From Isosphaera pallida ATCC 43644 (lineage in GTDB: Bacteria > Planctomycetota > Planctomycetia > Isosphaerales > Isosphaeraceae): a stretch of 64,000 bases of DNA. The position numbers and the translations under genes are program-made. Positions 36,034 through 44,111 of the stretch are shown here, in pieces. Below the pieces are notes generated by a model, which made no database searches, was not told the DNA's origin, and saw only the letters and a list, made by a program, of their open reading frames with translations. Location of the stretch: contig NC_014962.1 of the NCBI RefSeq assembly GCF_000186345.1, positions 558,001 through 622,000 on the forward strand, written 5' to 3'. Position 1 is the first letter of the stretch. Each line of letters starts with the position of its first letter.

Positions 36034-38385
36034 ATGATGCGACTGAGCGTCAATCCGATCGGACCTTGGGCCCTGATTATTCTCGGGGCAGTCTCGGTGC
36101 TGGCGGCGACCTGGTGGGCCTATCGGGTTCCGGTTCGCAGCGGGGTCAGCCGCCTGCGTTGGGTGGTGGTCGGACTGCGGATCGTGGCGGTCCTGCTTTG
36201 TCTGGCAGCGCTATTGAGACCCTCGGTGCTGATCGCTGAGCGCAAGACCGAATCAGCTTTGGTGCTGATGCTGGTCGATTCCTCGACCTCGATGACCCTC
36301 ACCGACGAAGTGGGGGGACGTTCCCGCTGGGAAGTCGCTTTGGAGACGGTCCAACAGGCCCGCGCTGCGATCGAACGGATCGGGGGCGCCTCCGTGTCGG
36401 CGGAGCGGATCATGGAGGAGGAGGCCGCGGGTCTTCAAGCACAATATTATCGCTTCGACGGACAGTTGACTGAGTGGGAACCCTCCTCCAACTCCCCAAA
36501 GGACCAAGAGGGTGACCAGGCCGCGTCGCGGCCCGGCGTCGGTGTCGAGACGTCCGACTCAGCTCAAGACAGCAGTTCACCCAAGCCTCCAGAGGGTCGG
36601 GAGACGGCGTTGGGATCAATGCTGGCCGAAGCGCTGCGGCGTCACGAAGGCAAGCGGATTGCCGCGATGGTGGTGGTGAGCGACGGAGCCAGCAATTCGG
36701 GTCGTCCCCCTCTGACCGTGGCCGAACAGTTCAAAGCGCGGGGGATTCCAATCACCTCGGTGGGGTTGGGTTCGGATCGGACCGGTCCCGAAGGTCGGGA
36801 TATTGCGGTGCGGGAGATCGTCACGGCCCCCACGGTGTTCGTCAAAAATGAGTTGCAGGTGCGGGGAACCGTCCGGGCGCGGGGATTCGCTAACGTCCCC
36901 CTGGAGGTCGAACTGCTGGCCGACGGCGTCAAAGTCGCCTCGACTCGGATCACCGCCCGCGGCGACGACGAGATTCTCAGCGTCCGCGACCTGAAGCATG
37001 TGTTCGAGACGCCCGGCGAAAAGCGGCTCACCTTGCGGGTCGAGCCGCTCGACGGCGAGACATTGCGGGCCAACAATGAGGTCGGTACCTATCTCGATGT
37101 TCTCAAAGGCGGTCTGGCGGTGCTTTACCTTCAAGGACCCAATTTCTCCTGGGAATATAAATATTTGGTGACGTCGCTCGACACCTCGCCCGACATCCAG
37201 GTGGACCTTGCGGTGCTGCGCCGTCCGGCCACCGCGACCACCAGTGAACTGCCGCCCGACGCACTTCAGCCGGGTAAGTATGACGTGTTCGTCCTTGGGG
37301 ATTTCCCTGCACGGTTGTTGACCACGATGCAGCAACGCCAATTGGCCGACCGGGTGGATCAAGGGGCAGGATTGATCATGCTAGGAGGGCGGGACAGCTT
37401 GGGACCGGGCGGTTGGCGGGACACCGCCCTGGCCCGGATTTTGCCGGTGGAGGTTCACCCCGGCGACGGCGACACCGACCCGCCCGGCGGCATCAAAGTG
37501 GTTCCCAACCCGGACGCTTTGGATGCATATGTGATGAAACTGGCCTCCAACTTGGAGGAGTCACGCGCGATTTGGGAGGCTCTGCCGCCGATTCCGGGGG
37601 CGAGCAACTTGAATCGTCCCAAGATTGGGTCCTCGATCTGGGCCACCTCGCCCGATCGTCGTCCTTTGCTGGTGGCTCAGGAGATTGGTCTGGGTCGCTC
37701 AATGGTCTTCGCCGGTGAAACCTGGGTCTGGGCGCGAGCTTCGGAGGCGAGCTTCGCCGCCCACCGTCGGTTGTGGCGCCAGATCATCCTTTGGCTGGCC
37801 CGCAAGGAGGAGACCGGCGAAAACGAGGTCAAGCTCACGCTGGATCGCCGCGGCCTGCGGTTAGGCCAGAAGCTCGACCTGACCATCCAAGCGCTCGACG
37901 GCGAAAAAACCCCGATTCCTGACGCCTCCTTCCAGGCTGAGGCAGTTCGGCTCGACGCCAACGGATTGGCGGTTCCTGAAACCAACATGCCTATTGATCT
38001 TTATAAATCTGGGGCCGAGGCTCGTGGCAGCCTCTTCGCTACCGGCGAGCCTGGGGAGTATCGCATCACTGCCACCGCCCGCGACGCCCAGGGCGAGATT
38101 CTTGGAACCGACTCGGCCCGCTTTCTGCTCATCGAGGACGACCGCGAGTTGGAGAACCCCGCTGCCAACCTCGCTTTGCTTAAGCAACTGGCCTCGATCA
38201 CCGGCGGCGAATTCCTTCCGCCTGACAAGCTGGGCGACTATCTCGAAGCACTTCATCGCGACAGCCCGGCCCGTTTCGAGGTCCTCACCGAGCATCGTAT
38301 CTACGACAACTGGCCTTACTTTCTGGCTTTCGTCACCGTCTTGACCCTAGAATGGGCGCTACGGCGTCGGATTGGTTGGGTGTGA
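36034..38385 (+). CDS. Membrane VWA / glutamine-amidotransferase-like protein
   Basis: 783 residues, starting 8 bases after the BatA-like stop. Two N-terminal helices are followed by a VWA domain with MIDAS DSSTSM near residue 80. A middle CARDB-like beta region follows, then a class I amidotransferase-like segment (YDVFVLGDFPARLLTTMQQRQLADRVDQGAGLIMLGG) that lacks an evident catalytic Cys, and a C-terminal helix (YFLAFVTVLTLEWALRRRIGW). This composition is typical of the last gene in planctomycete moxR-bat clusters. Likely periplasmic with membrane anchors at both ends. Confidence 0.85.
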   Translation: MMRLSVNPIGPWALIILGAVSVLAATWWAYRVPVRSGVSRLRWVVVGLRIVAVLLCLAALLRPSVLIAERKTESALVLMLVDSSTSMTLTDEVGGRSRWEVALETVQQARAAIERIGGASVSAERIMEEEAAGLQAQYYRFDGQLTEWEPSSNSPKDQEGDQAASRPGVGVETSDSAQDSSSPKPPEGRETALGSMLAEALRRHEGKRIAAMVVVSDGASNSGRPPLTVAEQFKARGIPITSVGLGSDRTGPEGRDIAVREIVTAPTVFVKNELQVRGTVRARGFANVPLEVELLADGVKVASTRITARGDDEILSVRDLKHVFETPGEKRLTLRVEPLDGETLRANNEVGTYLDVLKGGLAVLYLQGPNFSWEYKYLVTSLDTSPDIQVDLAVLRRPATATTSELPPDALQPGKYDVFVLGDFPARLLTTMQQRQLADRVDQGAGLIMLGGRDSLGPGGWRDTALARILPVEVHPGDGDTDPPGGIKVVPNPDALDAYVMKLASNLEESRAIWEALPPIPGASNLNRPKIGSSIWATSPDRRPLLVAQEIGLGRSMVFAGETWVWARASEASFAAHRRLWRQIILWLARKEETGENEVKLTLDRRGLRLGQKLDLTIQALDGEKTPIPDASFQAEAVRLDANGLAVPETNMPIDLYKSGAEARGSLFATGEPGEYRITATARDAQGEILGTDSARFLLIEDDRELENPAANLALLKQLASITGGEFLPPDKLGDYLEALHRDSPARFEVLTEHRIYDNWPYFLAFVTVLTLEWALRRRIGWV

Positions 38386-38458
38386 GGACGAATCAACGGT
38401 TTGGTTCCGGCCACCGGTGGCTGGTTCGACCCGCGTTGTGTTGTCGGTTTCGAGCGAC

Positions 38459-39850
38459 TCAGACGCGACTCGGTTCATCGAACTCAGTCAAAAGCAACGT
38501 GGGCTCGGACAAGTGACGGACCACCGCGTTGCCGAACTCGGCCGCGGCGGCTCCATCCACCACCCGATGATCGAAGGTGATCGAGAGATACACTAGATCG
38601 GCCGGGCGAATCCGGTCCTGGTCGTCGTACACCGGACGCCTCACGATGCGGCCAACCCCGAGGATGCCCACCTGAGGGATGTTGAGGATCGGCGCAGTGA
38701 ACAGGCCGCCGATGTTGCCGATCGAAGTGACGGTGAAGGTACCGCCAGTCAGGTCCTCGCGGGTGATGCTCCCGTCGCGGACCGCACGGCTGAGCCGTTC
38801 CAAGTCGCGGCACAGCGCCGGCAGAGGCCGACGATCGGCGTGACGCAGCACCGGCACCACCAGACCGCTTGGCGCGGACACCGCGACCCCCACATGCCGC
38901 TCGTTGTGCAAGGTGATCCGCCCGGCGGTTTCGTCAAGCGTGGCGTTCATGATTGGCACGTCGATCAGCGCCCGCGCGACAGCCTTGATGATGAAGGGGG
39001 TGTAGGTGAGCCTCACACCTCGTTGAATCATCGCCTCTTTGATTTGGGAACGAAGCGCCACCAGAGCAGTCAAGTCGCACTCCTCGACATAGGAGGCGTG
39101 GGGGATGGTTCGTTTGGCTTCCACCATCCGATCGCCGATTTTACGACGCAGACCGATGTAAGGGATGACTTGCCCCGGTTCTCCGAACTCGTTTCGCTTG
39201 GCTGGACCGCCGCGGGCTTTGGAGGAAACCGCCGCGGCGTCGCGTTTGGCGACAGGGGGTTCTCCCGACGGGAACGACCCCGCAACCGCGCCGGCACGCT
39301 CGCGCAATACCCGAGCCAGATCTTCCAAGCGAACTCGGTCGATTCCTTCGGCCGTCTTCGAGGCGGGGATGGCGTCGAGGTCCAAGCCAAGTTCTCGAGC
39401 CAGGCGGCGGACCACTGGCGCGGCTTGCTTGCGGGGCGAGGAAGGCGAAGCGGTGGGGCGGGGGGGGGGAGCGGTCGAAGCCCGATTGGTTCCATTGGAG
39501 GGTGGCGGTTCGGCAGCGTGGGCGACTTCGACGACGGGGGGGGCATCGGTTCGGGAGAGCGTCTCGGTTCGCGCGGAGGGAGCGACCGGAGCCGCTTGAG
39601 CCACGGGAGTGGGGGTGTCTACAGCTTGATAGGACAAGACTCCCTCGCCCACGGCCACGCGATGACCAGGAGAGGCTTTGAGGGCGGTGATCCGTCCCTC
39701 GAAGGGGGCGGGCACCTCCATCGTCGCCTTGTCGGTCATGACCTCCATCAAGGGTTGGCCGCGACGGACCACGTCTCCCACGTTAACCCGCCAGGCGACC
39801 AGTTCGGCCTCCTGGACCGCTTCGCCAAGTTCGGGCAACTTGAAGATCAT
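38459..39850 (-). CDS. 2-oxoacid dehydrogenase E2 (dihydrolipoamide acyltransferase)
   Basis: 463 residues. The N-terminal lipoyl domain carries the lipoylated Lys41 in TDKATMEVP. A Pro/Ala-rich linker leads to a peripheral-subunit-binding domain (about 145-180) and the catalytic domain, which ends with ITFDHRVVDGAAAAEFG, containing the active-site His and Asp. It transfers the acyl group from E1 to CoA. It lies 138 bases downstream of E1beta, in the same direction, forming an E1alpha-E1beta-E2 operon. No E3 gene is in the window. The closest resemblance is to branched-chain 2-oxoacid complexes. Confidence 0.92.
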   Translation of the reverse strand: MIFKLPELGEAVQEAELVAWRVNVGDVVRRGQPLMEVMTDKATMEVPAPFEGRITALKASPGHRVAVGEGVLSYQAVDTPTPVAQAAPVAPSARTETLSRTDAPPVVEVAHAAEPPPSNGTNRASTAPPPRPTASPSSPRKQAAPVVRRLARELGLDLDAIPASKTAEGIDRVRLEDLARVLRERAGAVAGSFPSGEPPVAKRDAAAVSSKARGGPAKRNEFGEPGQVIPYIGLRRKIGDRMVEAKRTIPHASYVEECDLTALVALRSQIKEAMIQRGVRLTYTPFIIKAVARALIDVPIMNATLDETAGRITLHNERHVGVAVSAPSGLVVPVLRHADRRPLPALCRDLERLSRAVRDGSITREDLTGGTFTVTSIGNIGGLFTAPILNIPQVGILGVGRIVRRPVYDDQDRIRPADLVYLSITFDHRVVDGAAAAEFGNAVVRHLSEPTLLLTEFDEPSRV

Positions 39851-39988
39851 CGCGCGGACTCCCTACGAGCAACGTGTTCCATTTCATCCCGTCAACAATC
39901 CCAAACATCATCAATCAAGCCGACAACATGGACGGAAACCAAACCGGCGGCAGGGTGGGGTGTCCTGGCGCGACGCGAGTCCAGGCGA

Positions 39989-41050
39989 TTAGGCGGTCTC
40001 AGCGATCAGGTCGCGCAGGGCCTCGTGGACGTGGTGCAGTTGGGGAACCGAGTGGTTTTCGTAAACCTCGTTCAAACCGATGCCGGGGACATGTTTTCCC
40101 ATCAGCACGCGTGGGCGGGCGATCAGGTCGTAAAAGGCGTCTTCGATCACCCGGCGCAGCAGATGTTCCCCGAAGTTGGTGACTTCGGTATCCTCGTTGA
40201 CCACCAAAAACCGCCCGGTTTTTGCGACCGAGGCTCGGATGGTGGCCCAATCGTAGGGGAAAATGGTGCGCAGGTCGATCACTTCGACCGAGGCACCTTG
40301 CTCCTGAGCGAGGCGGTCGGCAGCCTTGAGGCATAGATGCAGGGTGCGTCCGTAGCTGACCACGGTGACGTCGGTTCCCTCGCGGGCGACGCGGGCTTGG
40401 CCCAAAGGAATGAACCGGGGGACGATGTCCGGCCAGCGGGGGGTCCACGAGGCCCGCGCAGCACCCACCGGGGCGTCGATCATTTCCGAGAGGGTGCGCT
40501 CGTCTTCAGGTTCGCCGGGTAGTTTTTCCTCGCTCTTGACCCGCAGCAACGCTTTGGGCAGCAGATAAAGAACGGGGTTGGGGTCGGCGATCGCCGAAAG
40601 CATCAGGCCGTGGGCGTCGATCGCGTTGCTGGGCATGACGATCTTCCAGCCCGGCAGGCGGCTGGCCCAGGATTCAAACGAGTGCGAGTGATATAAACTG
40701 CCGTGGATGCCCGCGCCATTGGGGGTCATCACCACGATCGGCATCTCGTATTGGCCCGCCCCCGACCAGCGCTGGTTGCCTGCAACCTTGAGCAAATCAA
40801 TGCAGTTGAAGGCGTAGTCGCAAAACTGAATCTCGGCGACGGGACGACCACCGGCGTAGGCGATGCCCATCGCTGCGCCAATGATCCCACGTTCGTCCAG
40901 CGGCGAGTTCCAGGCGGTGCGTAATCCCTGGGTGGCGGTGAAGACGCCGCCCAAAGGCGGCCCGACATCCTCGCCGAAGATGTCGGTGACGCCCAGATGT
41001 TCCTCGCCGTAATGAAGCGCCATCCGCACGGCCTGCACCAAAGTGGCCAT
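39989..41050 (-). CDS. 2-oxoacid dehydrogenase E1 component, beta subunit
   Basis: 353 residues from ATG 41050 with AAGGA about 10 bases upstream; the longer open frame overlaps the E1alpha gene and is not coding. The transketolase-like pyrimidine-binding domain begins MATLVQAVRMALHYGEEH and contains GEDVGPPLGGVF, RPVAEIQFCDYAFN and HGSLYHSHSFESW, as in branched-chain-type E1beta. It pairs with E1alpha to decarboxylate a 2-oxoacid using thiamine diphosphate. Confidence 0.92.
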   Translation of the reverse strand: MATLVQAVRMALHYGEEHLGVTDIFGEDVGPPLGGVFTATQGLRTAWNSPLDERGIIGAAMGIAYAGGRPVAEIQFCDYAFNCIDLLKVAGNQRWSGAGQYEMPIVVMTPNGAGIHGSLYHSHSFESWASRLPGWKIVMPSNAIDAHGLMLSAIADPNPVLYLLPKALLRVKSEEKLPGEPEDERTLSEMIDAPVGAARASWTPRWPDIVPRFIPLGQARVAREGTDVTVVSYGRTLHLCLKAADRLAQEQGASVEVIDLRTIFPYDWATIRASVAKTGRFLVVNEDTEVTNFGEHLLRRVIEDAFYDLIARPRVLMGKHVPGIGLNEVYENHSVPQLHHVHEALRDLIAETA

Positions 41051-41228
41051 CTGCGTCGATCCTTTCAATCCACGCGCCCGCGCCACAAGATAGATAAGAC
41101 AAGACAAAGGGTGCGGGGGGTGATGTGACCCGCGTGTTAGGAACCTTCCTAGGATGCCGGGCAACCAGTTCGGCACCCAGGAAGGGGTGAGATGAGAGGG
41201 GCTGGAAGGGGATAGGAAAGTGGGGCGA

Positions 41229-42332
41229 TCACCGGGGCAGTCCGGTGTAATCCTCAGGATAAACGGCGTCGTATCGACTGGGGGCGTAGGTGAACCGTTC
41301 GACATCCTCGGGGCGGGGGCGGGCCTCGTCCAGCACCTCTTCGACGGCCCGCTCGATCTGATCGCGGCATTCCCGATGAACCTGGTCGAGGTCGGCTTCA
41401 TTGGCCAGGCCGCGTTCGATCATTTTGGATTCGAGGAGGGCGATGCAGTCGGCCTCAGTGTCGATCCGGCCGGCTCCGCTGCTGGAGGAGTGGCCGTGAA
41501 GCCGGGAGACCCGAGCCTGAAGCAGGTAGGGCCCGCGTTCGCGGCGGCAGTAGTCGATGCCCCGTTGCAGGGCGTGCCAGCTGGCCACCACGTCGTTGCC
41601 GTCCACCAGTTCGCAGGGAATTTCGTGCGCTTTGGCCATCTTGAGCGGGCGGGCCTCGTCCATCTGCGAGGTGGTCAGGGTGGAGATCCCGTAGGCGTTG
41701 TCGGTCACGATGAACAGCACCGGCAGTTCCTGGCGGGGGCGGGTCGCCCAGAGAAGCCCACTGGCAAAGTCGCCTTCGGCCGAGCCGGCGTCGCCGCCGG
41801 TTACGATCGAGATGCCGTCGCCGCCCAACCGCTTTTGGATCATGGCTGTGCCCGGCGCGATCACGTATTGGTTTTCAATGACCGAGAAGACGGGGACCAC
41901 GTTCCAGTCGGCTCGGGCGAAGTGACCAACGAAGTTGCGGCCCATCGAGAAGGGGTCGGTCCGAGTCATGATCATCTGGCGAATGGCGTCGCGCGGATCC
42001 ATCCCCATCGCTAAAAGGGTGGCACTGTTGCGATAATGGAGATGAAGGTAGTCAAACGCCGGTCCCCGACCCTTCTTGACCTGTAGACCCAGGCAGACGT
42101 TGAACGCCTCCTCGCCGGGACCACCAACCCAGAAGTAAGCCTGACCGGACTTGCTCAGCTTGATCATCCGCTCTTCGAGGGTTCGTCCCAGAACCATCAA
42201 GCGGTGCAACGTGAAAATACGATCAGCGGGAAGCGATTCGTTGCCGGTGTAGACCCGGCCGTCACGGGGCGGGGTCGGGGCCGGGGACGGAAGCATCCGC
42301 GTCGGATTCGATAAGAAACGCGCGGGTTCCAT
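41229..42332 (-). CDS. 2-oxoacid dehydrogenase E1 component, alpha subunit
   Basis: 367 residues. The thiamine-diphosphate motif appears as GGDAGSAEGDFASGLLWATRPRQELPVLFIVTDNAYGIS, and the phosphorylation-loop region as RLHGHSSSSGA. GGPGEEAFN and HLHYRNSATLLAMG are typical of branched-chain or related E1alpha. Start at 42332, preceded by AAAGGA. It is the first gene of the E1alpha-E1beta-E2 set; a 178-base gap separates it from E1beta. The substrate (branched-chain, pyruvate or acetoin) cannot be decided from the sequence. The AcoR-like regulator 1.8 kb away makes acetoin conceivable. Confidence 0.92.
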   Translation of the reverse strand: MEPARFLSNPTRMLPSPAPTPPRDGRVYTGNESLPADRIFTLHRLMVLGRTLEERMIKLSKSGQAYFWVGGPGEEAFNVCLGLQVKKGRGPAFDYLHLHYRNSATLLAMGMDPRDAIRQMIMTRTDPFSMGRNFVGHFARADWNVVPVFSVIENQYVIAPGTAMIQKRLGGDGISIVTGGDAGSAEGDFASGLLWATRPRQELPVLFIVTDNAYGISTLTTSQMDEARPLKMAKAHEIPCELVDGNDVVASWHALQRGIDYCRRERGPYLLQARVSRLHGHSSSSGAGRIDTEADCIALLESKMIERGLANEADLDQVHRECRDQIERAVEEVLDEARPRPEDVERFTYAPSRYDAVYPEDYTGLPR

Positions 42333-42536
42333 CGGCCATTCCTTTCCGGGGCGGGGGCCCTAGGTTCTACAGGATGGGAGGTGGTGACGCGCCGATCGGC
42401 GGAACGAACCGGAGGACTGGTCACCGGGAGACCAAGCGTCGAGGCGGAGTCCTCCAGGAAACCTTCAACCACGACAGCATGTCTCGTCATCCGGTGACAA
42501 GGCCAGGCGGAACGGGCCGGGACGCCGATTGCCAGG

Positions 42537-42602
42537 CGCGATGTGTAGGCATTCTATGCCTGGCTTCCGGGTTTTGGAAGTCGAACACATCGCGGGTTTT
42601 TT
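42537..42602 (+). ncRNA. Three-helix structured element ending in a T-run
   Basis: A closing stem CGCGATGTGT (42537-42546) pairs perfectly with ACACATCGCG (42585-42594). Inside are two hairpins: AGGCAT-TCT-ATGCCT (42547-42561) and CTTCC-GGGTTTT-GGAAG (42564-42580). Six T bases (42597-42602) follow the closing stem two bases later. Together they form a compact three-way junction that also resembles an intrinsic terminator on the plus strand. I do not recognise an RNA family, and there is no obvious gene ending just upstream. Confidence 0.5.
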
Positions 42603-42734
42603 GGAAAAGCAAAGCGATTGTGGCGGCTGGCGGCTTGGGAGCGATTGCTATGGTGACGCTGCCAGGGATGAAATGTTTCTCCCGCGACAGAGACGGTTCG
42701 AGGGCGAGCTCAGCGCCTGCGAGACGCCCGAGAA

Positions 42735-43367
42735 TTGAGAATCCACCACGACCGCGCGTTCCCCAAGGGAAGCGATTGGCCGCAACAGCACGGGCCCACT
42801 CTCCATGACTCGGCCATCGACTGTCAACGCGAGTTGGTTGACAACCTCGACGCGGCCCGCCTGCTTTGGGGCATCGATATGCCGATCCCCAGCGGTCGAG
42901 GCGGACTGGACGCACGCTCTGGATGTTTCAGAATGCGACGAACACGGGCCTGATCGGCGCGGGCAAGTCGGGCCGCGGCCTCACGGCCCTCCACCACAAC
43001 GACCTGGTGATCTTCCGTGGCGAGGCGTCCCCCTGGACGGCGTTGATGCTCGAATGGAACGCTCCGCGACTCCTTCGGCGATTCGCAAACAGCCAGCACC
43101 GATCGCCGCCCCGTGGTCATCGACGGCGGGCTTCTGGTACGCCTCAACGACACCCCCAAACGTCCCCAAAACGCTCTGCCCCACGCGCTGGTCGAGCATT
43201 CCTCGCTGCTGGCCCTCGAGCCAAACACCGGCAAGCCGCTTTGGCGAGCCCGCAACGTCATCGCCAGCAGCGCGATTCCCATTCCCATCGAACACAACGG
43301 CACCACTTCGCTCGTCACGGCTTACAACGGCGTGGTCGATCCCAGGAATCTCCCGCTGCCTGACTAG
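42735..43367 (+). pseudogene. Remnant of a PQQ-like beta-propeller protein
   Basis: Peptides typical of PQQ-binding-like beta-propellers occur in three frames in order. First comes SDWPQQHGPTLHDSA...AARLLWG from about 42765; then GLIGAGKSGRGLTALHHNDLVIFRGEAS from about 42950; then VVIDGGLLVRLND...LLALEPNTGKPLWRAR and LVTAYNGVV to the stop at 43365-43367. No single frame joins them, so the gene has suffered at least two frameshifts and is probably dead. The region has no conserved start. Confidence 0.6.
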
Positions 43368-44111
43368 GCCAAACCCGAACATCGCGGAATGCGGTCGCTT
43401 GTCGAGCCGCAACGAGTCCCGCGAATCGGGCTTCCAGGTGATCGACGCCAAAAATTGTCCATGATTAACATCATTTTGTTATGTTAATAATCGATATTAA
43501 GGTAGCCACAATTGGACTTAGGCGATCATGTCCAACGGCCGGATCATCACAAAACAACTGACCAGTGTACTTTGATGTTTCAACTCAAGGATAGTCGGAT
43601 AGAATAGCTGTCCGGCAAGCTACCCGTGAATCTGGCCGGTGGAGATGTTTGTCCCGTTCGACCCGCCATCGCGGACAGGCGGTTGTTTGTCCGCACCGGT
43701 GATGAGTTGGCGTGCGGCAACCTGTGTAAACCCGTGGTCGAGCGTGGGCGGCGACTCTCGGACTTTCCTGACATCTAGACTTCGAGCCATGAACCAAGCG
43801 AGGGGTTGAATCCGATAGCAGGTTGAAGTTGCGATCCTTCCCCGCGTCTCCCTGCCACGATGGAGTGAGGACGTCCGGAAGGAGCGAAACCGACGTTTTT
43901 CTTGATTCATCGGGGTTGTGAGGCCGTCCAGCCGTCGGATAGGATGATCGAACTGCGAGCGGTTCCGATCCAAGGATTGCTGAGTGACACGGCGGGTCGA
44001 AACCGCGCTATATCCTGTTGGAACCAACCCGATTGGCGAGCGGACGGCAGGGGGCTTAGCTTAGCGGTTGGCAAAGGGCTCGTAAGAGTGGGATGGGATG
44101 GGGAGGGGACC
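43368..44111. other. Non-coding stretch upstream of the AcoR-like gene
   Basis: 744 bases without a supported gene. The first part continues the eroded propeller remnant. Positions 43455-43515 are strikingly AT-rich for this genome and carry inverted repeats. The remainder looks like the leader of the AcoR-like gene; the AcoR frame is open back to 43902, but the ribosome binding site supports 44112. Confidence 0.45.
43465..43500. repeat. Overlapping inverted repeats in an AT-rich patch
   Basis: TTAACAT (43465-43471) is repeated inverted as ATGTTAA (43481-43487), and TTAATA (43484-43489) is repeated inverted as TATTAA (43495-43500). The two dyads share bases. They may be regulator sites, or a scar of inserted DNA next to the broken propeller gene. 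Confidence 0.5.

Noticed and set aside
41051-41401. Longer E1beta start
   Set aside because: It would overlap the E1alpha coding end. The conserved E1beta N-terminus starts at 41050 with a ribosome binding site.
42805-43464. A 219-codon plus-strand frame over the propeller remnant
   Set aside because: Its translation is Ser/Pro/Arg-rich noise; the recognisable propeller peptides are in the other two and shifted frames.
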